This document shows positions 9,015 to 18,839 of a DNA stretch of 22,669 bases, piece after piece. The stretch spans positions 139,238 to 161,906 of the forward strand of contig NW_019091413.1 of assembly GCF_001949145.1 (NCBI RefSeq), written 5' to 3'. Both the position numbers and the translations under genes were made by a program. The notes under the pieces were generated by a model. The model was not told the DNA's origin and did no database searches. It was given only the letters and a program-made list of their open reading frames with translations. Each line of letters opens with the position of its first letter. The first letter of the stretch is position 1. This DNA comes from Acanthaster planci. Its lineage: Eukaryota; Echinodermata; Asteroidea; Valvatida; Acanthasteridae.

Positions 9015-11160
9015 TTTTTTTTTTTTTAATATTTTTTTTATTCTAGGAAAGACTTCTGATTTTCAACATCATGTTTTCATACCTGTGTTTGGCAAATGAA
9101 CATCGATTTGTAAAAATATGCAAATCATAAAAACAATCAGTCAAAAAGTACCAAGAAGGAATCCCATTTACGATAGAATAACCCGACGTTATTGTTGCAC
9201 ATAGAAATATATCTGTCGACAGAAAAGTATTTCTTCAGGTCTTTTTGGAGAACAGGAAGGGAAGGCACTTTCTCGCTCATTTTCATTTTATAGATATGAA
9301 AGCGGCAAATTAATAAAATTAGGTTTACGACTTAATCTTCAAAATCAGCTCCACCAAACAAAAATGCTCTATTGTCTAAGTTGATACGATAATTAGTCTT
9401 TGCCCTGATCCAAGAGGCTACTGCAGACCAAAAAAAGTGTATAAACACATGGACAAAATAAATGAATAAGGGTTTCCTCTTCAGTTTTGCAAAAAGTACA
9501 CAGTTTCATGGTAGACTTTTTGATTTTAAACAAGAAGCTATTTGTACTAAGAATTATATGGATTAATCTGTATTGGAACCATCGTAACCTGGTATCCACG
9601 GTACATTTGAAGGGAATGTTAAAAATGGAGGACCCTTTGGAGAAGTCGTAATCTATTTGAAGCTTACTATTCCACTTTGTTGTAAACGTGCGAGTAATTT
9701 TCTTACTGGAGGTAAGCACCGAAAGCATTCTCCTAGAGCCTTTTTATCCCTCAAGAGGGTACCTAAATTAAACGGTATAACAGGAAATTGGACAACATCT
9801 TTTTCAAAATTCAATAAAATTGGAAATGCTTTCTAAACAGCCATAATTACACCTCCGTATTCCAAAAAATGGTTCTTACATTAAACTTTGCCTTAAATTC
9901 ATCACATGAGAGAAATTTACCGTTTTCATTGAAAAGATCAAAAATAAAACTGATGCCTGCAGACTCCCAATGCTTGTAATAGATGCATTTCTTTCCCACT
10001 TTGATTTTTTTCGTTGTGCCAAAGAGTGTTGACCAAAGAATCTTTAATAGGCGTGGGGGTGTGAGCCTTAGTAAATTTTGACCAAGCTGTGAGAACGTCC
10101 ATCCAAAAGCGGTTCCCAGCAATCAAATCTCCGTTAATAAGAAGAGAATTCAATAAACCTCCTTCCAACGAGTCCATGGACGGCGCTCCAATTATTTTAT
10201 GGCACAGAAATGCCCAACCACAGTTACTGTCTGCAACCAGGAGTCTGCGGAGCCAGGTAATCTTCAGAGTGGTCATGTAATCCCTAACATCAACCATTTG
10301 GAGCCCACCCTGGCTGTAATCGTGTACCATTTGATTTCTACTAATCCGGTCAGTGCCCCTTCAAATAAATTTGAACAACATCGTATTTAATTCATTGACA
10401 ATATAGTGAGGTGGATCAGGAATGCTTAAGAGGAGAAACGTAAGCTTAGACAAAAGCAAAGATTTGACTACGGTAATCCTTTTCGACCATTTTGTAATCA
10501 AATTACGTAAGGATAAAACAACATTATTGTAATTCAGTAAAACCATCGAATGTAGATCTGTAGAGAATACAATACCAAGAATTTTAAATGTTTCCTCTAC
10601 GCGTACCCAGTGCATCTTAATCTCTTCACAGAGCTTCTCTCTACTACCCTTTTTCGAACCGATCCAAANTCACTTTCGTTTAATCAATGTTAACATTCAA
10701 TCCTGATGAGTCGGCAAAGGTATCTAGCATTTTAAATGCAACATTCATAGATTTTTCTGACTCGTCAAGGAACAGAGCCGTATCATCTGCATACTGGGAA
10801 ATTTTAAATTCTCTACCGTCTATCTCAATAACTTTGAGATCCTTGTGGGTAGACACCATCATAGCAAAAACCTCAGCGTATAAAAGAAATAAATAAGGGC
10901 TAAGGCCATCACCTTGTCTACAACCCCTTTTGATTTTGAAGGATTCAGACATGAAACCATTCACTAGAACTGAAGATGTCGCCTGGTTATGAAATGTACT
11001 AATCCAGCTCTTTATAGGACCAAAATTAAATTTGTCTAGCACCTTGTATATAAACTCATGTGACACAGAATCGAACGCCTTTTCAAAATCAACAGAAACA
11101 AGTAATCCAGGAATCTTATTAACCTCGGCAATATTCAACAAATCGTATATAGACGCTTTG
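9015..11160 (-). mobile_element. 5'-truncated L1/Tx1-type LINE, ORF2 relic with poly(A)
   Basis: Minus-strand pieces follow ORF2 order of L1-like LINEs. The RT palm has GLLVSVDFEKAFDSVSHEF, then RGCRQGDGLSPYLFLLYAEV and QYADDTALFLDES (10680-11160). The thumb and connection follow, WVRVEETFKILGIVF (10361-10615), then VHDYSQGGLQMVDVRDYM and WLRRLL (9938-10330). Next is KKCIYYKHWESAGISFIFDL (9847-10122 frame). A zf-RVT-like tail DTRLRWFQYRLIH and CTFCKTEEETLIHLF (9393-9728) precedes a closing helix that ends at a TGA at 9137-9139. A 3' UTR of about 110 bp leads to an A-tract (T13 at 9015-9027 on the plus strand). Frameshifts occur near 10670 (beside an N at 10669), 10340, 10000, 9740 and 9380. 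The 5' end is lost just before RT motif A; endonuclease and ORF1 are absent, as is usual for incomplete target-primed insertions. Confidence 0.88.
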
Positions 11161-11169
11161 GGACTACTC

Positions 11170-13394
11170 TTAGTTTTAGATTGCAATGGGCGTGCGCAGG
11201 CCCTCGATACTTGCCCGTTACGTGGCAACGATCTCGCGAACTTAGCGAAACTTGTTGATGAGCTTTTCGCAAGTCATGCAAATGTAGTCTCTGAAACCTC
11301 GTTCGTTTTAAGGAACTAAAAGCGGCCTTTTCGCCTTTCGTTTTCGGCTCGTCCGGAATATGACATTGGCATTGTTATTCTTTGGTTTTACCAATGTGAC
11401 TTTCGCAAATTCAGCATTCGTTGAATTTCTCATAGATTTTTTGCAATTCGTGCGACCAAGCGAGAGGCTTTGGATCGGCAAATGTTGCGTTGATTTTGGC
11501 GACTTCTCTAGACAGCGACTGCACAAATTTAACGGCTGCGTCTTGGCCTCTGTAAGTTTCGCGACTCGTGCAAGTGCTGTCGCATCTCATTACTGCGTAT
11601 GAATAGCCGGAAGGCTTGTGAATTTGTGTTTTAACCGTGTTTAATTCTTTTGGTGGGAGGCGCTCTAAAACAGATTCGAACTCTGCGTAGATTACGAAGG
11701 GGGCGTCCTACTTGTTTTTATAGTTTTCAAATTTGAGAATGTTTTTGCCTTTTACGCGTAACTCTACTTGACAAGGCGCCGTTTCCATCCCTTGGTAATC
11801 TTCTTGACGTCTGCCGAGTCTTTCTTTCGTTTAAAGGCATTTGAAGCACCAATGTAATTCAGCTTTATGTTGGGTGACGTCACACACCAACCGAAAAGAA
11901 TTCTTGACCCAGCAGTAGTGACTCGTTTCACCTCTAGTAAAATAAAGTAAATGGATGGGCTCGTCAATGCTTTTAGTTTTGTAAAGTATATAAATGCCTT
12001 CTTCATCCGCGTAGCCAAATACGTTGATGGCTAAATTGTTTTGTGATTCAATGCGTGGAATTTGCGAGAAGGGTGTTGGAAAGTCCACTTTTGTGAAATT
12101 TAATCGTCTTCTTTAGTGTACGTCGAGGTGCGCTCGTTATCTTATAATTTTGGGTTGGTTTCTAGCTGATGTTTGACTTCGTCTGAACATAATTTTAAAG
12201 CAGCTCTCAACGCCCAGCGAATGCACTCTTGATCTTCTTTGTGTTGGACGTTAATTATTGCTTTCTTGTCTGCTAAATATTTTGGAAGTGGAATGTAAGT
12301 AGCTTCTACTGGGTTATATTTTACCACGTTGATGTTAAATGCGACGACTTTGTAAAATACCCAGCCCGGGCCCCTCTGTTCGTGAGCTTCCACGTCCTCT
12401 AGATGTTTTACGATTTGTTGGTTTAACGATTCTTTGATTTGTTGTGAAATGACTACGTTGTTTTACTCGTAAATGTGAAAACGCCTAGTTTAATCTCGGC
12501 TCCTGGCTTTTCCATTTTAAACTTGACCTTGACGGCCGTTTGCAATTTATAAGAACCGACATCTTTGAACTCGGCTAATGCCTTGTCTTGGATATATTTT
12601 TTATAGAAATCGAAAAAGTGAATCAAATCGTCGGCAAAGAAAGTAGGCGTCAATTCCTAATTACCATAATTGCCTTTAAAGCGTCTGATTCTTCGGATGT
12701 TTACCTCTTCAATCACTTCCGGTTTTACGTGTGATTTAATCGCGGTAATTAGGTCTGTTCGCAAAATTGTGCCTTTTGTGCCCGTGGCCGTAAATTCAAT
12801 GTCATTGTCTCGAGCTTTTTTAAAAGCTGGTGATATAATTGACGGGTTAGATTTATAAATTGTAGTTGGCTCGCTTGAATCGCTTTTACGAGCTCCGGCT
12901 TTGAGTGGCTTTTTTTAGCTCCGGCTTTGAGTGACTTTTTTTTAGCGGGTGCAGGCAACTGAATGTTACATCGTTTGACAAAGTCGGCTAGACACGATTT
13001 TTTTCAATCGCCAAAAGTTCGATAATATAGGGCGGCGTTGTGATCTAATTTCTCTATTCATGTCTCTATTTATATTTACGGTTTTATTATTTATCTCATT
13101 TTTTTCCTCAAAGCTTTGGAGGAGAGCTAGTTTTTTCGGGGAGCGGGGAAGCCCCGGGGAATTCCCGAGTTGCTGGGTTTGGGGGTCACGAGGGCTGGCT
13201 AGGGAAGTCCCTTTTTTGGTTGGGGCAGTCCCTGTCGCTTTGGGAAGAGTGGAGAGGAGGGGCTGCTCCTGAATCCCCCGTTCCTTACTACTATATTCAC
13301 TATATTCTACTATATTCTTTAGTTTAAACTCTACAAATGATTTTTCTTTGTAACATTGAATACACGCTTTGCTTTGCGATTGTTCGGCTTCCAT
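11170..13394 (-). pseudogene. Polinton/adintovirus-type DNA polymerase B relic (N-terminal part with HNH)
   Basis: Decayed pieces on the minus strand match, in order, the N-terminal half of the type B DNA polymerases carried by Polinton/Maverick and adintovirus-like elements. There is a short CxxC start (ACIQCYKEKSFVEF, from 13394). A charged linker follows with SKPELVKAIQASQ (about 12890), then DDLIHFFDFYKKYIQDKAL (about 12625), GPGWVFYKVVAFNINVVKYN (about 12370) and KKAIINVQHKEDQECIRWAL (about 12260). Next are NNLAINVFGYADEEGIY (about 12035) and SHYCWVKNSFRL (about 11905). PFVIYAEFES (11672-11700) corresponds to the exonuclease I motif. Last is an endonuclease VII-like HNH block, RDRCHVTGKYRG and AHAHCN (11180-11238). 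Stops or frameshifts interrupt it near 12960, 12760, 12660, 12465, 12140, 12110, 11830, 11710, 11445, 11375 and 11290. The polymerase palm is missing: the sequence ends where the LINE begins. Known family members replicate DNA with a protein primer; this copy cannot. Confidence 0.75.
13120..13285. other. GC-rich low-complexity insert in the polymerase B relic
   Basis: A G-rich stretch on the plus strand (for example GGGGAGCGGGGAAGCCCCGG at 13139) interrupts the AT-rich relic between the CxxC start and the charged linker. It keeps the minus-strand frame open and gives a Pro/Lys/Ser-rich peptide (SPRDPQTQQLGNSPGLPRSP). It is probably a separate inserted sequence, or an unusual linker; no element ends are visible. 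Confidence 0.4.
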
Positions 13395-13456
13395 AATTAG
13401 ATACGTACCGTTTCCCTTTAATGATTGGTATCATTTTTCAAATCTTTTGTCCATGT

Positions 13457-13630
13457 CGACAGGACCCCCAAACCATCTTCCTTTGGCATTTCGTTTAGAT
13501 TTAGGTTTATAATTATTTATCAATTCTACAGCTTGCAAGAATTCTGACCCACAAAAATAACTTTTACAAAAACGAGGCTCATTTTGCTTTAGAATATCAC
13601 ATGAATCAATTTCAAAAATTTCAGAACCAA
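13457..13630 (-). CDS. unassigned open frame upstream of the polymerase B relic
   Basis: A minus-strand frame with no early methionine reads GSEIFEIDSCDILKQNEPRF, then CKSYFCGSEFLQAVELI and KSKRNAKGRWFGGPVDMDKR, ending at a TGA near 13457. The composition looks coding (mixed charge, few low-complexity runs). It lies in the same orientation just upstream of the relic's start, so it may be part of the same element or an exon. No domain recognised. Confidence 0.25.
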
Positions 13631-13639
13631 AAGATTATA

Positions 13640-15340
13640 ACATTATAAACAACAGACTTATACTTTGAGTGTCCCCCTTATACCTCATCGAGAAAAAAAT
13701 GTCCAAATGTCAGCAACCATTCCTCAACTTGGTGCAATGACCCATGGGGGGGAACATTGAAATTTATTTCACTCATTGAAAATGCCAGTCCCACTTTGCC
13801 CCAACCCAGACCTGGATATGCCACTGATGTAATGGAAAAGAAACAACAGCGATAATTTAAATCCTACTTTTTAGCTACATGTATATACCTACCATTACCA
13901 ATGATTGGGTTGAACTTTCTGCTTAATTGTTAAGTGATATCTCACTCCAATACAGAATTTTGGCAATCATATTAAGGTTTGCTGACTAATGTTTGTGTTG
14001 TGCATTAATACCCAGTGTCTTTTAAAGAGAGAGAGAAAGTTGACATATGATCTTGCCAAACATTCATTATCGGCCATCACAGTACTTTGATACATACACC
14101 TCCATTTTCCACAACAGATTTAATGCTTTGAACCTGATAGGAAATCCTTATGATGTCTTCTCAATATTCCACATTCACTATGTACAATTTAATCCCCAAT
14201 GGTATCGTAACATAGTTTCTGTGTTTGAATGCAATTAATATTCACCATGGTTATGTGATTATAAAAGCTGGTAAATGTTAACACTCACACTTAAAGTATG
14301 GTGTATTTACAACATACATGACAGTTATACATTAATAAGAGGCACCAAAATACTTTACTGAAATCAGTTTGCTGAATCAATGTGCTTGTAACCAGTATAA
14401 TGAAGTGATATGCTGTTTAAAACGAGGCTTGTAGGCCACTATGATTGACATGCAATCCATATCCACAGAATTGTCAGATTGTTTCCTTTATGATATGGTA
14501 CATTGTTTATGTAGAAATGTTAGCAAGTAAAATAGTAAGAATGATTTCATGAGGTGAAAGAATGAATGTTCTAAGAGGCAAAATATAAAATTAGTCTTAC
14601 TACTGGGTTAATATGAAACATTCATGATTTGTTGTAAACAGTGCCTTCATAAATTATTGTAAACTTTGTGTACAATCACTGTTTTACCTTGTCAGTCTGA
14701 AGGAAAAAATGTGACAAGTTTTCACATTCAGAGTTACTTCATGCTTAAACAGATGATCATGTGTCCAGCATTTTGCTTTGATAACCTATTTATTTTTTCC
14801 TATAGAAGTATAATTGCCACTTATGAATTTACAAATATGCAATTTTTCTCACCACACATAATACCTTCTTAAACACTGTCAAGATCAGCGATATTTCTCA
14901 GCAATTTCTTTGGTTTAAGATACAAGACCTACTTCTGAGGCAGCTACAAATGTCTGTTCTAAGGGAGGACAATTTACCTGAATCAATACATACATGTTTC
15001 AAGTGTGAACTGCTATTGCATGTATAACTATACATGAGTCTGCAGAGAGTCTTTCTGCATTTGAATTACAACTACGTGTATTGTATTCATTATGAAGACA
15101 ACTCTCAGAAACTACATTCATATTATTACCCTCATGACTATGGTTTAATATCATGGTGGAGAAATCATTGACATGACTCAACTGCTTCTAAAACAAAAAA
15201 ATAAATCAGTTTTCAAAACTTCTATATCTTCAACTAAGTAAAGCATGTCACAAAGCTCACAAACAGTTGATGGCGTACTTGGCTGTTCCTGGGGGTGCAT
15301 CAAAATCATCGAAATGTTAAACTAAGATGACAGTTATTTG
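13640..15340. other. AT-rich intergenic stretch
   Basis: I see no supported gene. A short (GA)n run occurs at about 14027-14036. The open frames at 14047-14238, 14666-14872 and 14999-15181 are rich in Phe, Ile, His and Ser as expected from AT-rich DNA and show no domain. The right part may be distal 3' UTR or downstream flank of LONP2. Confidence 0.4.
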
Positions 15341-15344
15341 TGAT

Positions 15345-15656
15345 ACAACTTTATTTGATAAATAAGTATTTGATTTTTTTCCTCCAAAATCTCTTGTACG
15401 GATAACAAAGTTTATTCTTCTGTATTTAGAATGTTTCCTTATTCCTTTTATTTCAACATTTTCTTGGAAGACCTGGTATTGAACTTCAACTACTCATTCT
15501 TCATTACTTAAACTTCGATTCCGGTGCTTTTGTCTCAATGAAGCCTTTCTAGTGCTTTATCTCATATTTTCCCATACATTTCTCAGTACAATAGTTTTCT
15601 CGATTTTTTCCATTTCGGGCATATGCATTTTCTGGCATTAATTGAAGGCTTTTTTG
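15345..15656 (-). other. LONP2: probable LONP2 3' UTR with poly(A) signals
   Basis: Directly downstream of the LONP2 stop codon. AATAAA hexamers on the minus strand lie at about 15447-15452, 15411-15416 and 15350-15355, about 205-310 bp after the stop. Which of these is used, and where cleavage occurs, cannot be told from sequence. Confidence 0.45.
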
Positions 15657-15776
15657 TTATAATTTGCTTGGTATGATGGTAGGCTCCACTTGTGGTAGCA
15701 TGAAAGGGAAACCATCATCAAAGGCTGCTTGAAGAACCTCTTCCAGACGAGAAACAAGGATAAACTGCAGATCATT
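15657..15776 (-). CDS. LONP2: LONP2 (peroxisomal Lon protease) terminal exon
   Basis: The minus-strand exon begins after an AAATCAG acceptor (AG at 15777-15778) and encodes 39 residues plus TAA (stop at 15657-15659). It starts NDLQFILVSRLEEVLQAAFD and ends EPTIIPSKL. The VSRLEEVLQAAFD helix is the conserved last helix of the Lon proteolytic domain, and the terminal Ser-Lys-Leu is a canonical PTS1 that sends the protein to the peroxisome matrix. This separates LONP2 from mitochondrial LONP1, which lacks SKL. Phase 0 matches the phase 0 donor of the preceding exon. LONP2 is an AAA+ ATP-dependent serine protease that degrades damaged or processed peroxisomal proteins. No damage is visible. Confidence 0.95.
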   Translation of the reverse strand, partial: NDLQFILVSRLEEVLQAAFDDGFPFMLPQVEPTIIPSKL

Positions 15777-16301
15777 CTGATTTAGAAGTCAAAATATGGA
15801 AAACAGGAAATTGGCAACACTCTGAATTCAATAAAATATGCCCATAAATTTATATAAGAGAGGAAAGGTTTCTTCAAAACTACTACAGGACTAAATATGA
15901 TTTCAGCTTGGAATATATGGTCGTCGTCTTATTAAAGTTGGGTGATAACAACAACTCTTTGGAAAATGTGGGAAGCAGGTAACAGGGTAACTGTACCCTA
16001 CCTTCCTTGGGGAGTGATCATCCCTGCCCAATATGAGCCCAAGGTCCAACTGACCAGTTGGTAATACACAGTAAGGGTCCTTATCTCAGAGTTACAAGTA
16101 AAGTGCAACAGCTAATTAGGCATATAAGGGAGCATTTGAGGAACACAAGAATTGCCTTCCCCATTGACCAACATCCTAGCAATGGAAAATCACCCTGTTA
16201 TCTTGTTGGTCCATACTGGGAGATCTCAGGACTACAGGAACCAACCCCAAGTGAAATATTTATCCAAGACCTTGACCGATGCAGTAGTATCAATGCATTA
16301 C
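15777..16301 (-). other. LONP2: LONP2 last intron
   Basis: Begins with GTAATG and ends with CAG on the minus strand; phase 0. No repeat or RNA gene recognised inside. Open frames at 16058-16306 on the plus strand overlap the intron and part of the exon antisense and are not supported. Confidence 0.85.
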
Positions 16302-16412
16302 CTTGATGCTCTGTGGAACTTCTTCCAAATCTTTCTCATTACGCTTTGGTAGGATAATCCTTTTGACACCAGCTCGGTGTGCTGCAAGTACCTTCTCCTT
16401 TATTCCTCCAAC
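16302..16412 (-). CDS. LONP2: LONP2 (peroxisomal Lon protease) penultimate exon
   Basis: The minus-strand exon of 111 bp (37 codons, phase 0 at both ends) reads [15 protein letters not shown], then [14 protein letters not shown] and ends SIK. It is bounded by an acceptor (TTTGTGAAG, AG at 16413-16414) and a donor (AAG/GTAATG, GT at 16300-16301). GGIKEK carries the lysine of the Lon Ser-Lys catalytic dyad. The matching serine lies upstream in an exon not found in this window. The RNEKDLEE block resembles peroxisomal and bacterial-type Lon more than mitochondrial LONP1. A 525-bp intron separates it from the terminal exon. The open frame extends into the upstream intron to 16556, but that part has no similarity and follows the acceptor in reverse, so it is excluded. 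Confidence 0.95.
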
Positions 16413-16813
16413 CTTCACAAACAAAAAGAAAATGACCATCTTCAGTGCAGTATCCAAACAATAACAGCCAACTTCCAAAAGTCCAAGAGATCTAATTTTA
16501 ATGAACTTAAGTTTTAAGATATTTTCCAAGATACCTTGTACATGTACGTCATACATTTTTGGCCAAAAAGTAGCACAAGTTGATAAAACATTTTTTTAGA
16601 GAGTATATCTAACACTGTCGTGGGTGGTATGCTTCACTGAACCCCAAAATGGTGGTCTGACAAATTTTCAATGAATTGCAGGTTTTGTTTTGACAGGTTA
16701 ATTTGCACAGGACTGAAGATTTTCTTGTGACAGGTAGTGGTTTGTAGGATCCAGAACTGAGTTTTTCAGAAAAAAACAAACTTAACACATGAATGCCAAG
16801 TCAGTTTAACTGA

Positions 16814-17105
16814 GCCCGCACTGTTGGGATGCGTGATGCGGACAGTCAGCAAAGGATGTGGCCGTACATTTCCAAGTCCTCAATTGACAATGGGTAGACT
16901 CAGATATCATGTAAGAGATACTGGAAGTGTGTCACATTGTCCAAGAAGTGGTAGACCTAGAGTGATGGCACTCAATCGAGATCGGTACATAATATTGCAA
17001 CACCTCTGTGATTGACGCTGCGATGCAAAAGCTACAGCGAGGGAGACACCCAAACGAACAAATTACAGGGTAAGTGCTAATACTGCTTCACAGAACCTCT
17101 CATTT
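16814..17105 (+). mobile_element. Tc1-like transposase relic (N-terminal HTH part)
   Basis: An N-terminal piece ARTVGMRDADSQQRMWPYIS (frame of 16814) shifts frame to RDTGSVSHCPRSGRPRVMAL and NRDRYIILQHLCD (16824-17015). It then continues after an in-frame TGA at about 17013 as AKATARETPKRTNYRVSANT (to about 17100). The TGSV-x-x-x-PRSGRP-R-V linker between two helix-turn-helix units, followed by a DRYI-x-x-x-HL block, is typical of the paired-like DNA-binding domain of Tc1/mariner transposases. The catalytic DDE part is missing, and terminal inverted repeats were not found. Broken by at least one frameshift and one stop; it lies antisense within the LONP2 intron. Confidence 0.8.
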
Positions 17106-17217
17106 TCCCAATTCCCAGCCTAGCAATGACCCAACATAGTGTTAATTCCTTTGGCAGTAGTCAACTGCACACTACAAAATTTCTCCTTCATATTTGTCCA
17201 CACTTGTGACTCTGTAG

Positions 17218-17516
17218 GTATACAACTGCCCTGGTCTTCGATCAGCTAACCAACATCTTTTGGCTGTACCAAGATCTCATACATGTAGGTCCAGGGGAGA
17301 TAGATCATTCCATATAGCTGCCCCATGTCTGTGGAATAATCTCCCTATAAATATCTGGTTTTGCATGTCACTCAAAACACACCACTGGAATCTTGATTAT
17401 CATACTACCTTGTGCAATTCATTTTACTTTTGTCTGTTCTCTATTTTCTTTTTTTCTGGAGCGCAGTGTACGTCTTTCGTGAAATTGATGTGTGTGCTTT
17501 ATAAATAACTATTATT
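17218..17516 (+). mobile_element. CR1/L2-type LINE 3' end
   Basis: The frame after a TAG at 17215 reads YNCPGLRSANQHLLAVPRSH, then RGDRSFHIAAPCLWNNLPIN and a CMSLKTHHWN block. The order LRS-x-VPR-x-T, GDR-x-F-x-x-AAP-x-LWN-x-LP, then LKTH is the extreme C-terminus of the RT protein in CR1/L2/Rex-like LINEs. A short 3' UTR follows, ending in TTTATAAATAACTATTATT, like the short simple tails that replace poly(A) in such elements. Everything 5' of this is lost, the usual result of incomplete reverse transcription. It lies about 110 bp downstream of the Tc1-like relic, same strand, antisense to LONP2. Confidence 0.8.
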
Positions 17517-17639
17517 GGCTTTTTCGCAGTTGCGAAAACGCAATTCTTGTTCTTTTGGGGGTTGGACGTTTCTGCAAAATGCAGAAGAGGCATTGCTTTT
17601 GTCAAAATTTTTTCTTTTTCTTCTTCACCTTGTTCTGCA

Positions 17640-18120
17640 AGACCCCGTTCATTTTGTAAAGGGTTTTTCTGCGCAGCACTTTAGTCCCTTTGCAAGTTTG
17701 TATCTTCATCAAAGTTGCATGACCCTGCAGCAAAGATGTGCCGCGAAGCATAACATCATGATGACGTCATCAGCTAATTTTTATAGAATTTTGAATATTT
17801 AATTGCCCCCATAGGTTTTGTACACATTTTCAACCACCAGACTTCAGCACTTTTATCAATCTATCAGACTATATAGTAGGTACAAACTCTTAGTCCACTA
17901 GCTACGATGTGCCTCAAAGCATAACGTCATCTTGTTTTGTTTTTTATTGATTGTGAATATTTTATTTTCCCCATACGTTTTATACACGCTTTTCAACAGC
18001 CAGTCTTTAGCACTCTGGTCAATTGGACTGATTCCATATCTGTCCACATTCGTAATCCACCACGAAAAGAAGATCCCAGCACAAAATTGTAAAACTGACA
18101 TCATCAGGGGTCACGTGACA
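17640..18120 (+). repeat. unknown 160-180-bp repeat array, block 1
   Basis: About two and a half units. Each unit holds a CRE-like site (perfect palindrome TGATGACGTCATCA at 17759-17772; AACGTCATC at about 17924), then an AT-rich spacer, a CCCCATA-GTTTTGTACAC-type block (17808, 17970), a TTTCAAC block and an AAAG/AAGC block. The block ends with CAGGGGTCACGTGACATGAG (about 18104-18123), which recurs at 22473. Not recognised as a known family. Confidence 0.7.
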
Positions 18121-18839
18121 TGAGATGGGAACAAACACACTAAAATATGGGCAAAGGACGGCAAAGGAACTAATCAGTAACATCATTATAAACTTAAACC
18201 AGCAGAGTGATAACTTAAAGCAAAGTAAATCTAGTGTGTTTTTTGCAACTTAAACTTCTCGTGCAAAAACACCATGAAGTTGGACAAGCAAAAGCATAAA
18301 AGCAAACATATTTACATTAGCACAGCCAAGCACTGAGAGAAACATAGCAAGCAAGCAAAGACATCTTTGGACAAAGAGGCAAATTATATTCACCTTAAGA
18401 AGCCCAAATCAAGGACGAAAAAAGATAAGGCTATGCCCAGTCTGTGACATGGCTAAAGGAGCAAAGTCATTGGGCTAAGCACCTCCATACCCTGTGCCTG
18501 AACAGCCTAGCTAAGACAGATGCGATTCGGCTTATGCATGGAGCCATGACACTCCAGGGTCCACGGTCCCACAGCGGTGTCAGCCTCGGCCACTGTCTGG
18601 CGATCAAGAGGAGCAGACTGGTAGAGGATGGCATGGAGGTGCTGACCCAACACTGACTATTTGGGAAAGCACATGCTAAGAGCATATAGGCAGTGACTGA
18701 GAACAAAACAAATGACTACAGAGTCTTTTATAGGTTTTAAAAATGTGTGTGAATTCCAAAAACACCATTTTGGGGAGACACAAATGTTCAAAGAATGTGG
18801 ATCAACTGGGATCGTAACACTGTAGGATACAGAAAGACC
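18121..18839. other. spacer inside the LONP2 intron, no feature recognised
   Basis: A GC-richer island at 18430-18660 interrupts AT-rich DNA. Open frames occur on both strands (for example 18444-18656) but carry no domain. It may be another old insertion; no ends are visible. Confidence 0.35.

Noticed and set aside
9013-11160. Target-site duplication of the LINE
   Set aside because: No convincing repeat between the flank left of 9015 and the sequence right of 11160.
10687-11319. Plus-strand open frames across the LINE and relic
   Set aside because: Shadows of the minus-strand RT and polymerase frames.
13060-13272. Plus-strand open frame through the GC-rich patch
   Set aside because: It is antisense to the polymerase relic and owes its length to the low-complexity G-rich sequence.
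16413-16556. Extension of the LONP2 reading frame upstream of 16412
   Set aside because: Similarity stops exactly at a splice acceptor; the extra residues are intron.
18444-18706. Open frames in the GC-richer island on both strands
   Set aside because: No recognisable domain; no Lon similarity, so not a missing LONP2 exon.
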